From: Anaspis maculata
Lineage: Eukaryota; Arthropoda; Insecta; Coleoptera; Scraptiidae
Assembly: GCA_949128115.1 (NCBI GenBank)
Contig: OX421963.1
Coordinates: forward strand, 36,625,979-36,689,978
Length of the DNA stretch: 64,000 bases
Reading direction: 5' to 3'
Position 1 is the first letter of the stretch; each line of letters begins with the position of its first letter. Under the pieces are notes generated by a model that had not been told where the DNA came from, did not search any database, and worked only from the letters and a program-made list of their open reading frames with translations. The position numbers and the translations under genes are program-made. Positions 47,940 to 59,941 of the stretch are shown in pieces.

Positions 47940-50811
47940 AATCGATGGATGTATAGTGCCCGATCTGAGTGGCTATTATGGGTCTGCTGAGGCCGACCTC
48001 AAAATATGAGGATATCTTTGTCCTTTTACCATGCATTCTGCGCTACTACTTGAAGCGAAATATTCGCCAGATTTATACCAATAGGTACTGATCTAGCAAG
48101 AATTTTCAAGTTTTTTGGTAAGGGATCATTATTATTCAATTCTTTTTCGGTTCAGTACGGGCTAAAATCATCAAATACGTGAGGACACAAAATGTTGGAA
48201 AACACGCATTCAGTTTTATTTTCATGTAGTATTCATATATGATTTTTTTTCATAAGTAGGTAGTTTTTGCGTATTTCTAATGACGCACTGATTTATCTCT
48301 TTCACGCCAATTTTCATTTGCGCAGCAATATTTACGCTTTTCCTATCAGTGAACTAACGATGAGGTCGTCGGAAGGCTATAGACCTATTTGTGTACCTTT
48401 GTGGAGTAGTCAACATTGTAGTGTCTATAAATAACTCACCTACCTACACCTACTACCTGCGCCTTCCTTTTCAATGCCCAAATTTATATCGCAATTTTTT
48501 TCCGGCCACAACAAGGGCCGCTATTAACAGTAGTAAATACTAGTGACCTTCCTGATTAACAAAGGGGTTTAAAAATAATTGGTATTGGCACTGAACGTCC
48601 GTTTTACTTTGTGTCATACCTACGCAAGGCTGGTTCCAAGAATTTTTAGTGTTAGCTCTCCCTCGCTTTTGTTCATTGTTTGGCAAAGCAAAGGCTTATT
48701 TTCACTAGTTATCTCAGAAAGCTTGAAAAAAGACTTCTTCGCGGGGTGTTTGTAAAATGAGTAGGTACCTAGTAGGTACCTATGTATAGGTACCTAGTAG
48801 GTACCTATGTAAACTCGTATCTACCTAGCAGGCTTTCACTGAAAAATTGTCGCTTACTGATTCTGATGGCGTTAATTTTCCCATCAGATTCGGCATGAAT
48901 GTTTTTGCATCAAGGCATAAATGCATTGAAAGAACAAAGAAACAAACGTAGAATCGTAAAATCGGGCATATTAGATGATGCCAGAATAAATATTAATTAT
49001 TTATTAATAATAAATAAAATGAAGTGAACATTATGGCATTCCCCATCCCCAGGAAGGTGTGAAAAGGCTGGTTATAGGGGCAAAATGATCGCATATGCAC
49101 GTGTGCTGATGATATAGGTACCTAGCTATTCTGTTACAGGCAGAAGCTCTGGACGACCTTGCTTGACAATTTTAGGCTAATCAAGAGAATTCACTGACAT
49201 CACCCAGAGGCCTGAGGGTATTTATCTAAACAAAACTGGAGGAATTAAATGTTCAGCAATAAGCATTAGGTAACTTCACGGTAAGATTTTAAAGACCCGA
49301 TGCAGGTCCTTCAATGTTTTTTTTCTGCTCCAATTGACGCTATGATCGAGGCTATGATAGTCGAATCATAGACTGAGGAAACGTCCAGATTCTACTTTTA
49401 TTGGTTTCCAATGGACGACAAGAACTCTTGAGAAATACGCGCCCGGGGTAAGAGCAGTGAATGATGTTCAGCAAATTGACAAGCTTTGGAATTGTGTTTT
49501 GTGATGGTACGGGATAGGCGAAGACCCTGGTCAGGACTAGAAGAGAAGTTGCCTTACTGATTAGCGGGCGTAAGTAGCGTTAAATGACTCAATGAAATTT
49601 GTTACATTGTTTTTGGCATGAAACTTCCCTTTAAGGTTGGCGATTCACAGTGAGAGAGAGACTGTGACATACCTACCTACCATGAAAGAGGAAGAGATTT
49701 TCCTTTTGCAGTTTCGGTGCTACCAATGGCAATAATGCTTCAAACACTTCAAAAAGAAAAATGTATCTTCAGAATTGAACTCTAGCTCTTTCAACAGCAA
49801 CTTTTTACTTTTCCCAATCAAATGCAGAATTGTTTTTCGGAAAAACTTCCAGCAGCAGAAAACAAAAAATAGCTATTTGACTGGACCAGGCCAATTCCAG
49901 ATGAATACCCGTTTTTCATTCGAAGCACTATGAGCAATGGAACTGTAAGAAGAAGCAGTTATGCAGCCAGGATTTTCATTCGGGGGAAGGGGGTCCAAAC
50001 CAAGGGATTGCAAAAAAAGTGCGAGCTAGGCGAGCAAAAAGTTTTAGTATCGTGGACGAGAAATTTTTTGAAAAGAGACCGTGGCTATAAGAATTTGGGA
50101 GGAGTCCGAAATCCCTGGACCCCCATTCGCTACGTCACTGGTAAAAAGAGGAACATTCTGTAAGGATAACCTTCAGGGTAATTATTATCCAGAGAAGTTG
50201 CATTTTCTTAGCAAAAATTCTTTCTTCTATTATTAAAGGAGATGAGATAATGATCCAAAAACGGAATTTCATAGGTATATGGTCATTAGTTCTTAGCTAA
50301 TTGAAATTTGACTCTAATTTTTGTGCTATGAACAGATGGAGCTTGCCAGATCGCTCAGTGCTGTAGAGCTATCATACCTACTTTAAGAAAGTCTAATCAT
50401 TTTCGTTAATTTGAATTTGGTTAGGATTCGGACCCTTGAAAACATTTCCATATATTTACACTGATTTTTTACTAAATAAAAAGACCTCACTTGTATTTCC
50501 AAGACTTCCAGGAATATTTCCAATTTTTCCTGAAATCTCTCCAGCTTTCGTAACACTAATTTTGAGTCGTAAAGCAGACTTCAAACCAAAATTTAAGAAA
50601 CGAGTAGTCCTAATGTGTGCAGTGTCCAAGTTCCAAGTACAAGTGATACCCAATTCCTAAACTTGGTTCCCAAATGGAATAACATCATGGAATAGGTAGG
50701 TATAGGGTATGAAAAGATGAGCTAATATTGATTTCTCATAACAACTATGCAAATATGCACGAGTCTTGCATTGTTAAATACCAAAGACCACTACTTGCTT
50801 ACTGCCAAATA
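47940..50811. other. Spacer, no gene seen
   Basis: Includes a two-copy 25-bp repeat of taggtacctagtaggtacct type at about 48,764-48,813. A short open frame at 49,930-50,163 has the look of a decayed repeat (gggggaagggggtcc and ggaccccca). No supported exon. Confidence 0.4.
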
Positions 50812-51079
50812 CGTATGTCGTCCCTTGCCAGGCAAAGCAACCGTAAGCGCCATTCTGGCAAAAATAAGTTTCTGATCTTGTTGGGAAAGTCTCACTGAGC
50901 CGCGTCGAATAAGTAAACTACCACAAGCACTAAAATATACTTAATTATACACTGCATAACATGAAACTTGCAAAATTAATATTCTTCGTGGGCAATTTGC
51001 AATCAACACAATTTTCTCTCCTCTAGAGTTGCTGAGATGTCGCTTACGTTACTTTGCCTGGCAAGGGACGATGTATCGT
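50812..51079. mobile_element. MITE with about 40-bp TIRs
   Basis: cgtcccttgccaggcaaag and gtaagcg at 50,819-50,855 are mirrored by cgcttacg and ctttgcctggcaagggacg at 51,041-51,070. 268 bp, non-coding. Confidence 0.8.
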
Positions 51080-51259
51080 TTTAACAATCATAACAAAGTT
51101 TCCTGAACAAAATTCAAAATCGATCATATCAAAACAGCTCTCTGAAACGAGAGAAGAAGTCAGCAATTTCATCACATGTCGATAAAACACCTCTGCAGGC
51201 ACCAAAGAAGAAATAATCAATTTATTCAGTTTTTTGCAAGAAAAGACTCTCTCTACTCT

Positions 51260-51990
51260 ACTACTCTCTAACGCTATCAGGCCCTTACGAATGCGAAGGA
51301 GTTGAAAAATTAACTTCAAGTTGGTTGCGCTGCATTGAGTGAACCCAAGGACGGAAATGAATGACGGCCATACTCAAAGATGATTGTCTATAAGCCTTGC
51401 GTTGAAGTGTAGAATGTAGAAACCACCAAAAGATCTGACGACGCAAACATTCGAAAATCGGTGTTTGTTTGAACCTCTGCAATATGAAAAACAGCTAAAA
51501 TCAAATGAGTTCTCAATCGGGATTGCTCGTTTTTCGTCATTGTACAGAGACTGGTCAAAAACGACGAAGGTATAACACGTATCTCCCTGTCAGGGAACGA
51601 GTGGCGGGGTCGTGTACGATGTCGTCGTGGACAGCGGTTTCATGCAGATTGCATTTTACCCAGGATTCCGTTTGGGGGTGGCTCCATCATGGTGTAGGGA
51701 GAAACCTTTTTGTCCAGTCCCTGTACAATTACGAAAAATCAAAATTCCGATCGAGGGCGTCATTATTTGATTTGAGCTGCTTTTCACTTCAGGGATTCAA
51801 ACAAACACCGATTTTCAATGTTTTGCGTCGTCAGATCCTCTTGGTGGTTTCTACACTGAAACACAAGGCTTATACACATTTCTGAGTACGAGTATCATCA
51901 TTTTCCGTCATAGGGTTCCCTCAGTGCAGCGCAACAAACTTGGAGTTATTTCTTCAACTTCTCCCCATTCGAAAGGGCCTGATGGCGTAA
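51260..51990. mobile_element. Foldback element with about 220-bp arms
   Basis: gctatcaggccctta, aacttcaagttgg, gcgctgcattgagtgaaccc, gtagaaaccaccaaaagatc and ggtgtttgtttgaa in the left arm are mirrored at 51,795-51,985. The central 51,500-51,780 is unpaired and carries an open frame without recognisable domain. Confidence 0.75.
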
Positions 51991-52523
51991 GAGTGATTTG
52001 AACTCTTGAATATTGATGACAAATGATTATTAATAAAGGTTGTCACTCGTCGCTTGTGCGCTTGGTCTCTTGGCGACACTCCGCAAATTTCTTTTCCTGA
52101 AAAGACTAAAGAAATTGACCATTTCTTCTTTGGTCACTGCAGAGGTGTTTCATCGGCATGTGATAAATGTGATGACTTCTTTCTTGTTAATGCTCAAGGT
52201 TTTGACATTTTTGTGAGCTTTTTCCTCTTTTTTTTTGTTTTTTTTTTGTGGTAACAGTGTGGAGTGTGCATAAAGAATTTCTTGGTTTTGAGGCTAAAGA
52301 GTGGCCACAATTACAAAATGTTGACGCAAAATCACAATAAATACACGAATGAACTGTTAGTAACCAAAATCAACGCAAAGTAGTGCCTCATACATTGTTT
52401 CAGCCATAAATAAAAAGAGATTGATGGGCAAGATTTGAAGACGAAAGATGTCAATTGACAAATTGAGCATAATACTTGCTCAAGCACGCATTGTAACAAA
52501 GCAAACTTAACGTTTTTTATTGG

Positions 52524-52997
52524 ATGAATCTCCATTTACCTAGTTCAAAATTCAATGCTTTGATTCCAGTGAAAATTATGTATTTCTGCAAAGCAACAGT
52601 CGAAGACCTCTCTACCGCAGACCTATACATTGATGAGTGCGCCACTTGTCTTTACAATACATTAGACCACCTCTGTGCAAAAATTCGTCAAAACCGAGAA
52701 ACGCGTTTAGAAATTGCACATTTAAAAAAATGGTCCCTAACTTTTGCTCAAGAGTGTATATCAAGTTTTTCTCTTAACCATTCTCAACAAATCGCCATCG
52801 CGAAATCGAGATGTGAAGTTCTTTCCGCCGGACCCAATATCTGCATTGCTTTTAAAAAGAGAAGAAAAACATTTTCGAATTTTTTTTTCTTAGCTTCCGG
52901 GTTTCACCAATGTTGCCACGTCGATCTCACTACCCGTTGGCGTAATCCGTTCACAAAATGGCAGGGACTTTTCTCTCCAAGGCGCCTATTAGTCTAG
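52524..52997 (+). CDS. Unrecognised open reading frame
   Basis: 157 codons, open in an AT-rich stretch where chance ORFs are usually below 100. It begins MNLHLPSSKFNALIPVKIMY and includes DLYIDECATCLYNTLDHLCA. No signal peptide, membrane segment or known motif was seen. A decayed transposon gene or a chance frame are both possible. Confidence 0.2.
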   Translation: MNLHLPSSKFNALIPVKIMYFCKATVEDLSTADLYIDECATCLYNTLDHLCAKIRQNRETRLEIAHLKKWSLTFAQECISSFSLNHSQQIAIAKSRCEVLSAGPNICIAFKKRRKTFSNFFFLASGFHQCCHVDLTTRWRNPFTKWQGLFSPRRLLV

Positions 52998-53286
52998 GAG
53001 GCAATGAATTTTTCTTGGACTTATTTTAGATTAATGTCGATAGGGTTGTTATGTTAGTGAAACTAACCATATATTCCAGAGTTGGAAAACATTTTTCAGT
53101 AGGTTCCATGTTCCATGGATGGAAAATTCAAATGGACGAGCTAATGTTTTTAGTTATGAGTCTTTAGATGAACTACTAAAGTAGATCATGAAGCTTACAA
53201 AAACAGCAGTCTGGTTTATCTAAAGTTGGACAAAGTAAGTGGCTGAAGTGATTCAATAATCTCGCTGATCGGAAAATAGGGTCGAT

Positions 53287-54199
53287 CAGGCGCGTGCTGG
53301 CCCGCCGGGCAACCGGGCATTTCCCGGCAGGCCCTCAGCCGTAGGGCCTCAAGGGGCCTTACTTGTCGTTTTTTATTTTTATACATTTTTCAATTTTTCA
53401 AAAATTGGTTCAATTTTTCTGAAGCATGAAACATGAAATTGATTATTGGGTAAATGATTTCCAGACTTTTTAGATCATAAGGATGTTTTGGACCAGTAAT
53501 CAGATCGCCGTCGTGGCCTGGAATACTGAAATATCTGGATTTTTCAAATTTTGCCTATATCGTTCTAATTTTTCATTCTCTTTTCTCTTTATTAGACAGT
53601 TTTGAAACAAAACACTCGCGAACGCGGTTTGCCAAAGATTTTTACTGCACGCCATTTGCTTGCGTTGTGGTAGTGTAGTTGTGATTGCAAACAAAGAAAT
53701 GAGAAAGAGATCAGCTGCTTTCTGCACGGTGATTTGCAGGATGCCGAATCGTGTTCCCTGGTATTTGCGAGTGAGATTCCTGACTGAGATTTTGATATGA
53801 CAACTTGAATTTCGAACGAGATAACAATTAGCAACTATGAGTAATGAGGATTATCTGATTGATGCAGTATTTTTTTGGGACGTGCCTAATAAGTAGTTTC
53901 GATTTGCTAAATAATGTTGAATAAAAAACCAAGAGAATGAAAATAGGGAAAACTAGTAGGTCTGTAATTTGCTCCCAGTATTATTATTAGCATTATCTAA
54001 AAAAAATCTAGTTCTAGGCGCAGTTCTACACACTACTTTGCTCGCGCTTTAAAAAATAAGTTATCTCTTCACTTTCATTTTTCAGAAAGTCCCCTGTCTT
54101 GATTTTGATTTTTCCATTAAAACTGACAACAAGAGTCGAGGGGGGGGGCTTTTGCTATGAGTTTACCCAGGCCCTCTTGTGGGGTCCAGCACGCGCCTG
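53287..54199. mobile_element. Non-autonomous hAT-like element, 913 bp
   Basis: Termini CAGGCGCGTGCTGG (53,287) and CCAGCACGCGCCTG (to 54,199) are perfect 14-bp inverted repeats. The flanking 8-bp duplication is gggtcgat (53,279-53,286; 54,200-54,207). Subterminal ggccctcagccg / cccaggccctc blocks. The only ORFs are short. Confidence 0.92.
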
Positions 54200-54284
54200 G
54201 GGTCGATTTCTAGTGTAGGATACGTTACCCTTTATTTTCTAGGTCCGAAACTCACTATATAAATAATTGATTTATGGTGCGATT

Positions 54285-54484
54285 CTTTATTTTATTTTTT
54301 TATTTATTTATTTTTATTTATTTGTCTTATTTTACGAGGCGACATTCAGCTATAAGCTGCTCTACCATGCAACCTCGGGGACAGCACAAAATATCCATGG
54401 ATGAAGTAGGATTCGAACCCACACAGGGCAGCGCGAATGGTTTGGCTTGCCATCACCTGTACCACTCGGCCACCACCGCTCTAA
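54285..54484 (-). mobile_element. tRNA-derived SINE
   Basis: Read on the minus strand, the head at 54,482 gives gcggtggtggccgagtgg with a perfect A box (TGGCCGAGTGG) and, after about 45 bases, the B box GGTTCGAATCC at about 54,412-54,402, the internal RNA polymerase III promoter. The tail ends in an aaataaataaa-type A-rich run at 54,290-54,335. The acceptor-stem halves do not pair, so this is a SINE or tRNA-like relic and not a working tRNA. Confidence 0.8.
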
Positions 54485-54507
54485 AAAAATCTAAAAATGT
54501 AATCTCT

Positions 54508-54573
54508 AAAAAATTACATTCCATAAAGGCTCTGTTACGTTGTTATTTCCTAGGCAACAGCCAATGACCGACT
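54508..54573. repeat. Right-end fragment of the 8.5-kb MITE family
   Basis: ttacattccataaaggctctgtta and aggcaacagccaatg match, inverted, 8,935-8,990. Confidence 0.75.
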
Positions 54574-54578
54574 ACTTC

Positions 54579-54690
54579 TTGAGGACGGAGTTGAATTGGT
54601 AAAATAAGCGTGGCGAAATCAATCCCTGTGGGTTTATTCCTTGACGGATTCTCACCATTTTGGTCTAACCAATCCAACTCCGTCCTTGAT
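54579..54690. mobile_element. Short hairpin MITE
   Basis: aggacggagttgaattggt (54,581) and accaatccaactccgtcct (54,669-54,687) are inverted around about 70 bp. Confidence 0.65.
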
Positions 54691-56100
54691 AGAATAATTA
54701 TTTTCATCAGTGGGAAAAAAGGTGGAACGCATTTGCAGGATTGCGGATTGCACGGATTGCATTTTCGAAGCCATTTTTCGTCTCAACTCATTGGAAAACC
54801 CCCTATTTAATTTACAATTTGTTGTTCAGAATCACTAATTGAACAATCCAGTCTATGTTTGCTGATTGAGGAAATTAGTACAAAAAAAATTACTACCTTC
54901 AGTACCTTCTGGACTGTACCTATGTGAGACGAGAGATAGGTAAATAAAAACGTTCTGTGTTATGCAACAATGTGTTGAGCAGCAAACGAACTAACATTTT
55001 GAAGGCGTGCGTGATATATTGACAGTAATTTCAAATGAGTTACTGTTTTTTTCGCTCGACACTCTTGTCAGTTTGGATATCAACCTGAATCAAATATCTA
55101 ATTACTCACAACCACAATGGTAATTGATTCACTACATAAGTACCATGTGAGAGGGCGGGAAGTGACTTATTACCTACTTTGCGGAAAATGTTGAAATAAT
55201 GTTATATTCAAAAGAAAAATTTCAAAATAATGCATTAAACCAAATAATGAGTCAGTAAACAGTATTACCTGGACCAAGTTTCAGCAAAATTGATCGGACG
55301 ATCTCAAAGTCATGACAAAAAGTTGATTTTCAAATTTCAACTTTCGAACGCCTGGTTGGTGATTTTGATTTAGTAGGTACCTATGTTTAAGAAAAACATG
55401 ACTTGGAAAAAATTCTCAAAAAAGGTCAATTTTTCCCAAGAGTTTGATCTGGAGTCAAGGAACTGCCTCTTGAAATTAAGAACGTAGGTTCGAAGTCACT
55501 CTACACACTGCATATAGAACAACTTTTTACAAATAGGTACCTATACTTCCTACCTACCTACGTCATTTTATGCGATATTTCCAACCAACTTCGATCTCTA
55601 CAGTATCTACTGATGCAGAGACTCGGTTTATGTAAAGGGGTGTGCTGGTGTGCAAATCTAGGACTGAGAAGAATCTAATTATTGCCCACTTTAGTGGATA
55701 GAATTTCTTCTTGGTTGGCGTCACACTGCTCGTCTTCATCCCTAGACCGCATCATATACCTATGTATAGCTACATCCAATGAACGCGGAAGTAGGTATAA
55801 TAACCCTGCAGCAGGTTTTCTACGTAGATACTAAGAATATACTCACTATCAAAAGCGAATCAAAACGAAAACTGTTTCTAACTAGCAAAATTCCGATTGC
55901 TGTGCAAAATGAGACATCCTTTCGGATCCAATTCTGAAAATATGAAATCAGGATTATTGTGTAGATATACCTCACTAACTTATTGTTTTGAAGCTTTCAA
56001 TCAAGAAATTCACTGGATTTCAAGACGAGATCTCAGCTAATTACAAATTTCTGGGCGTAGATGCAGCAAAAGGATAATTCCTATTTGTTTGATTCAACGT
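54691..56100. other. Spacer, no gene seen
   Basis: AT-rich, several taggtacctat motifs, no element ends or exons recognised. Confidence 0.45.
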
Positions 56101-56345
56101 TACATTGCAGCATGACCTCGTGGTGTGCTGCATCGCCGGATGGCGGTCCAGGGCCAGGGTCGGGGCAGGGGTGGATTCGCACCTCGCGTATCGAACGCTT
56201 GCGGCGCATCACTCGTTACCATAACGACGGACGGCGGCGGCGCCTTCCGTCGGTTTCCGTGCCGTCTCTCGGCCACCAACGAAATTTACACGTAATACGT
56301 ATAAGTCTGGATGTCCGCCCCTGTTCGCTCGCGAGAAACTAGGCG
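56101..56345. other. GC-rich islet, possible exon
   Basis: About 245 bp clearly richer in G+C than its flanks (ggcggtccagggccagggtc, gacggacggcggcggcgcc). Both strands have open frames; on the minus strand an ATG followed by MVTSDAPQAFDTRG precedes a gt donor-like site. No homology recognised; could be a first exon or promoter island of an unseen gene. Confidence 0.3.
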
Positions 56346-57500
56346 TTCTGAATATGGGTTCGGTCACTGGGGGCATGGGCCATCCAAGATGCTCCTCAAA
56401 GGATTTTTTCTTTGTCCGGCTATATGCCGAGACCCTCCTTTTTTTGTGTGCCAAACAAAGGACTCTAACGTTTAAATTGATCAAACTGAACTGGCGCTCT
56501 TCATGTCCAATGATCATCACTCGCGAGAGCTACTTTTCAATCACCATTGAGTCATTTATTACCTATATCTATGCTTTACCCTTTGATGACGGATCACATG
56601 GATGACTAGACATCACTCTCCTTTTCGTTGTCCTTGATTCGCCTATATGCTTATATTTTTAGACTTGCAGAGCGCCGAACACAATATTTCGATTCGAAAA
56701 ACATATTTTAGGAAATAGAAAATTACCTAAAAAAAACTTTTACCCAATTTTGATTTTAAACATCAGGTACATCGATCAAGTAATAACGTTTTTCGCAAAA
56801 GATGCACACGAGGCAGAGATAAGCGCTATTCCACAAGATACATTTCTGAAATCAGTTTCGTGGTTCTTATAAATCAGCTGGAGCAATACCTGTAGTTGTC
56901 TGGAATTTTATCCAAATTGTGGACCTAAATTTTTCGGTGGGGAAAATCTGAGTACCGTGCTAAAGGTTCAAGAACAAGACGATTCTAGCTGTCGAGAACT
57001 TCAATTATTCGTCAATATAAAACTTGAACAGCAGGAATTGAGAAAAAACCTGGGATACCTACACTTTTTTGCTACATATTTTTTCCTACACCCTGTCTGG
57101 GTAGGTAAAAGACATATTCAAGGGAAACTTTGGAGGCGATTTGATTGAAATGCACTCTTGAGGCGGTAAGCCTGGCAGCACTCGAAGATGAATCAAGTCA
57201 TCGACATACATTCCCACTTTCACAGCTAACCCTAATTCACAATTTGGAAAAACTCCTGGTACAAGGTGAAAAATAGAATTAATATACCAAATTTTCCATC
57301 TGAGTAACTGGAAGTAGTCGAATCATGTGAAATTACGTGAAGAGTGGTTACGTACTACCTGCTTGTGAAGGTATACAGCTAACAGTTTCAGATTGTCTTG
57401 CAAAATGAAAATTACTTGAAAAATGTAAGAGTCTTTGAAAATATACTTTTTACCAATCAATTTATGAATTTTCAGGATATCAGTGTGCAGCTTGGTACTT
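56346..57500. other. Spacer, no gene seen
   Basis: Short unremarkable open frames only. Confidence 0.4.
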
Positions 57501-57503
57501 CTA

Positions 57504-57803
57504 TTAGAAGTCCTTCTCCTCTGCCACGACTTTCGTCTGAATGATGTTGTTCTCGATCAGCAACACCTCGTTTCTGTAGCATAGACAAACGGTATCATTG
57601 CCTGCGGTCGCATTGCAGATGTATCGTGCGACTCTTCCGCAACTGAAGGAGCGCGGTCTTTCTCCTGTTCCGTCGAATCGGGGGTTATTTTGATCGAAAT
57701 CTTGGGAGTAGTAGGCAAACCTCCGAATAGTTGAATGAACGTGAACAAATACATGATGTCGCCATAAGCATGCTGCACTTTGTCTGTGCCGTTGTAGAGA
57801 CAC
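57504..57803 (-). CDS. Unrecognised Cys-containing ORF
   Basis: 99 codons on the minus strand; the latter half reads like a real small protein (FSCGRVARYICNATAGNDT, VCLCYRNEVLLIENN) with four cysteines. No signal peptide is visible, though one could lie in an upstream exon. No family recognised; low confidence. Confidence 0.2.
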   Translation of the reverse strand: MSLQRHRQSAACLWRHHVFVHVHSTIRRFAYYSQDFDQNNPRFDGTGERPRSFSCGRVARYICNATAGNDTVCLCYRNEVLLIENNIIQTKVVAEEKDF

Positions 57804-57954
57804 AAGACTCTGCCAGCGTCAGTTGTTGTTTACTGTTTGATTGCAATGTATAGGTACTATCTTTCTGTTGATATGTTTTTTCTGTGTTATCACAGCTGTT
57901 TTTGTGACATGTTACTTTTATGTTGTATTTTATGTTTTTTTCCCTGGTGAAATG

Positions 57955-58050
57955 ACTGATCAGCCTTTGGCTGGAATCTTACCATTTGTGTTTTTTCTTA
58001 GGCACAATAAACGTTTTTATTATTATTTATTATTATTATTAAGACACCTT
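57955..58050 (+). repeat. Possible retroposon 3' end
   Basis: gcacaataaacg followed by a (TTATTA)n-type tail at 58,015-58,042 is typical of the 3' end of LINE or SINE copies in arthropods. The 5' extent is unclear. Confidence 0.35.
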
Positions 58051-59560
58051 TCAATGCTTCACCATAGGAAATGTTAGGTCTATATTATTGATAGTCTAAG
58101 GTTCACCTTCTTGACTCAACAGCGCAAAAATCTTTGACTGGCTCTATGTGGATAGCCTAAACATCACCATCTGACGAAGGTCTCTGTCTCTTAACTCATG
58201 GGTGATGGTCAAGAAATCCGCTGGGTGAGCTGGATATGGTGTACGGTTGCTCTGCCAATTGTTCAGGTTATATCGTGCATCGTGGTCTCCAGCGAGCCCC
58301 CTAACAATTTGATAATTCAGAAATCTGTTGCGGGCGACACAATATTTTTCCGGCGGTATCCAGCTAGCTCCCTGTTCTACCTGCTGTTCTCTAAGCCTGT
58401 CAATCTTGGCTTTTCGATCTCGAAGATGATTCAACTTTTACTCCTCATGGAGCCTTTAACAACTTACTACGCCCGTTATCATGCAACATGCAACTTGAAG
58501 GAAGTTTCGCGACTAATGTGCCATAGCTCAATAGCAGATCGAGGACTTTGAGACGAGTCAAGATTAGCAAGAAAAATTTTTTTGGCCAATGGTTATGGAG
58601 ATACAGGGTGTTTCATAAGTTTGTTCCGAAAATTAAAAGGACGATATCTCAGCAACGGTTTGAGACGATCTGTTGAATTTACCAGCGACACCCTTAGTTA
58701 GAGATTGTTATAATGCCATATGGGACCAGAAAAAAATCCAGGGTCGGACTTGAAAAAATGTGCCTCTTCAATTCTTTTCAAAAAACTACATTTTCTGATC
58801 ACATTTTGAAGAAAAAACTATTGGCAGATTCGGAAAGCTCAGAAAAAATGCTATGAGAATATCCAATAAAATCTAACGGCGCAATAAGTCATCCTGTCAA
58901 AAAAATCAAAAACAATCGCCGCACTAAAACTTTGACCAGACTACTTTAGTCCGGACGTTAAGTTCCAAAATAGGGGATGCTCTGGGTTTTCCAGTTTTAC
59001 TCAAGCAATGCCCTTTGCATGCATGGAACGGAATTCCCATGGACCAATAATTGAGATAGGTAGCTACTGGCGCCGATGGTGCAAGCGCCGCATACAGGGG
59101 GAAACAGAAAAAATAGACTGAAAAATCTTATCTCATGAACCAAAGCAGACGGAGTGTTGCAAGTCACAATTATTGTATGTCAGTTACTTAATGCTTATGA
59201 ACGGTAGGTAAAAAAGAAATGGGTGTTTCACAATGTGCACTTTTTTTGGTTAAGTAGGGGAGTCTTTAAGAGTATCTTAACGCAATTCGTTGCTATGAAA
59301 TTTATTACTTTATGATTAAATAAAAAGTTGTTTTGGCATCACCATGTTGCAACTTCTGTAACTGTAACAAAACACTATCAGAAAGTAAACACCTCGTGAC
59401 GTCTGAAGCGCAAACCAAGTCTAAAACCAAGGAGGTCTGATCCCGCTGTAGAAATTCCTGCCCTACCAACTTACAGATGAACTAAAATCATAGAAGTCAA
59501 ATTCAAAACCCAAGCTTAATCCATGAACGCCTATTCTCAAAAATCGCAGTAGGTATACCT
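58051..59560. other. Spacer with an unrecognised minus-strand ORF and cagggtg motif
   Basis: 58,434-58,144 minus is open for 96 codons (containing GLAGDHDARYNLNNW) without recognised family. At 58,602 a tacagggtgtttcataag motif like the foldback families occurs without a detected inverted partner. Confidence 0.3.
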
Positions 59561-59565
59561 TTATT
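59560..59565 (-). terminator. Polyadenylation signal candidate for Shaker
   Basis: AATAAA on the minus strand about 380 nt after the Shaker stop codon. Other downstream signals could be used. Confidence 0.35.
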
Positions 59566-59941
59566 CACTATTCATTGCACTACTGCGAAAAGACTGAAGG
59601 GTCAAAGAGACAGACGTTGTGTCTCTGGATGCAACTCTAATACAAGGACCACAGCACGGCATGAATATAAAGACCTTTGCCCCATCTCCAGCAAGACAAC
59701 AAGACTGATAATCACTATCATTGAACACAGTCCCATCACGACCAATATAGACAGTAGTCTTATAACTACCGTGGCACGACTTTTTAAAAGTAAGGTATGG
59801 ACATGTAGGTACTAATATCATGCCAAATGGCTATGCCCTGCGCCAAAATGCTAGGTTGGGCCCAACAACAGCCACCAACTTCTGTACTACTGGGGGATTA
59901 TAAACTGGAGTGATAAACATGGAGTAAGTCTCACCTCGTAG

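Noticed and set aside
54402..54484. A functional tRNA gene (Ser/Leu-like) on the minus strand
   Set aside because: A and B boxes are perfect, but the acceptor stem halves do not pair and an A-rich retroposon tail follows; it fits a SINE head better.
59561..59821. Extra Shaker C-terminal exon on the minus strand
   Set aside because: No Shaker-like sequence or acceptor was identified; it lies downstream of the stop codon and near a candidate polyadenylation signal.
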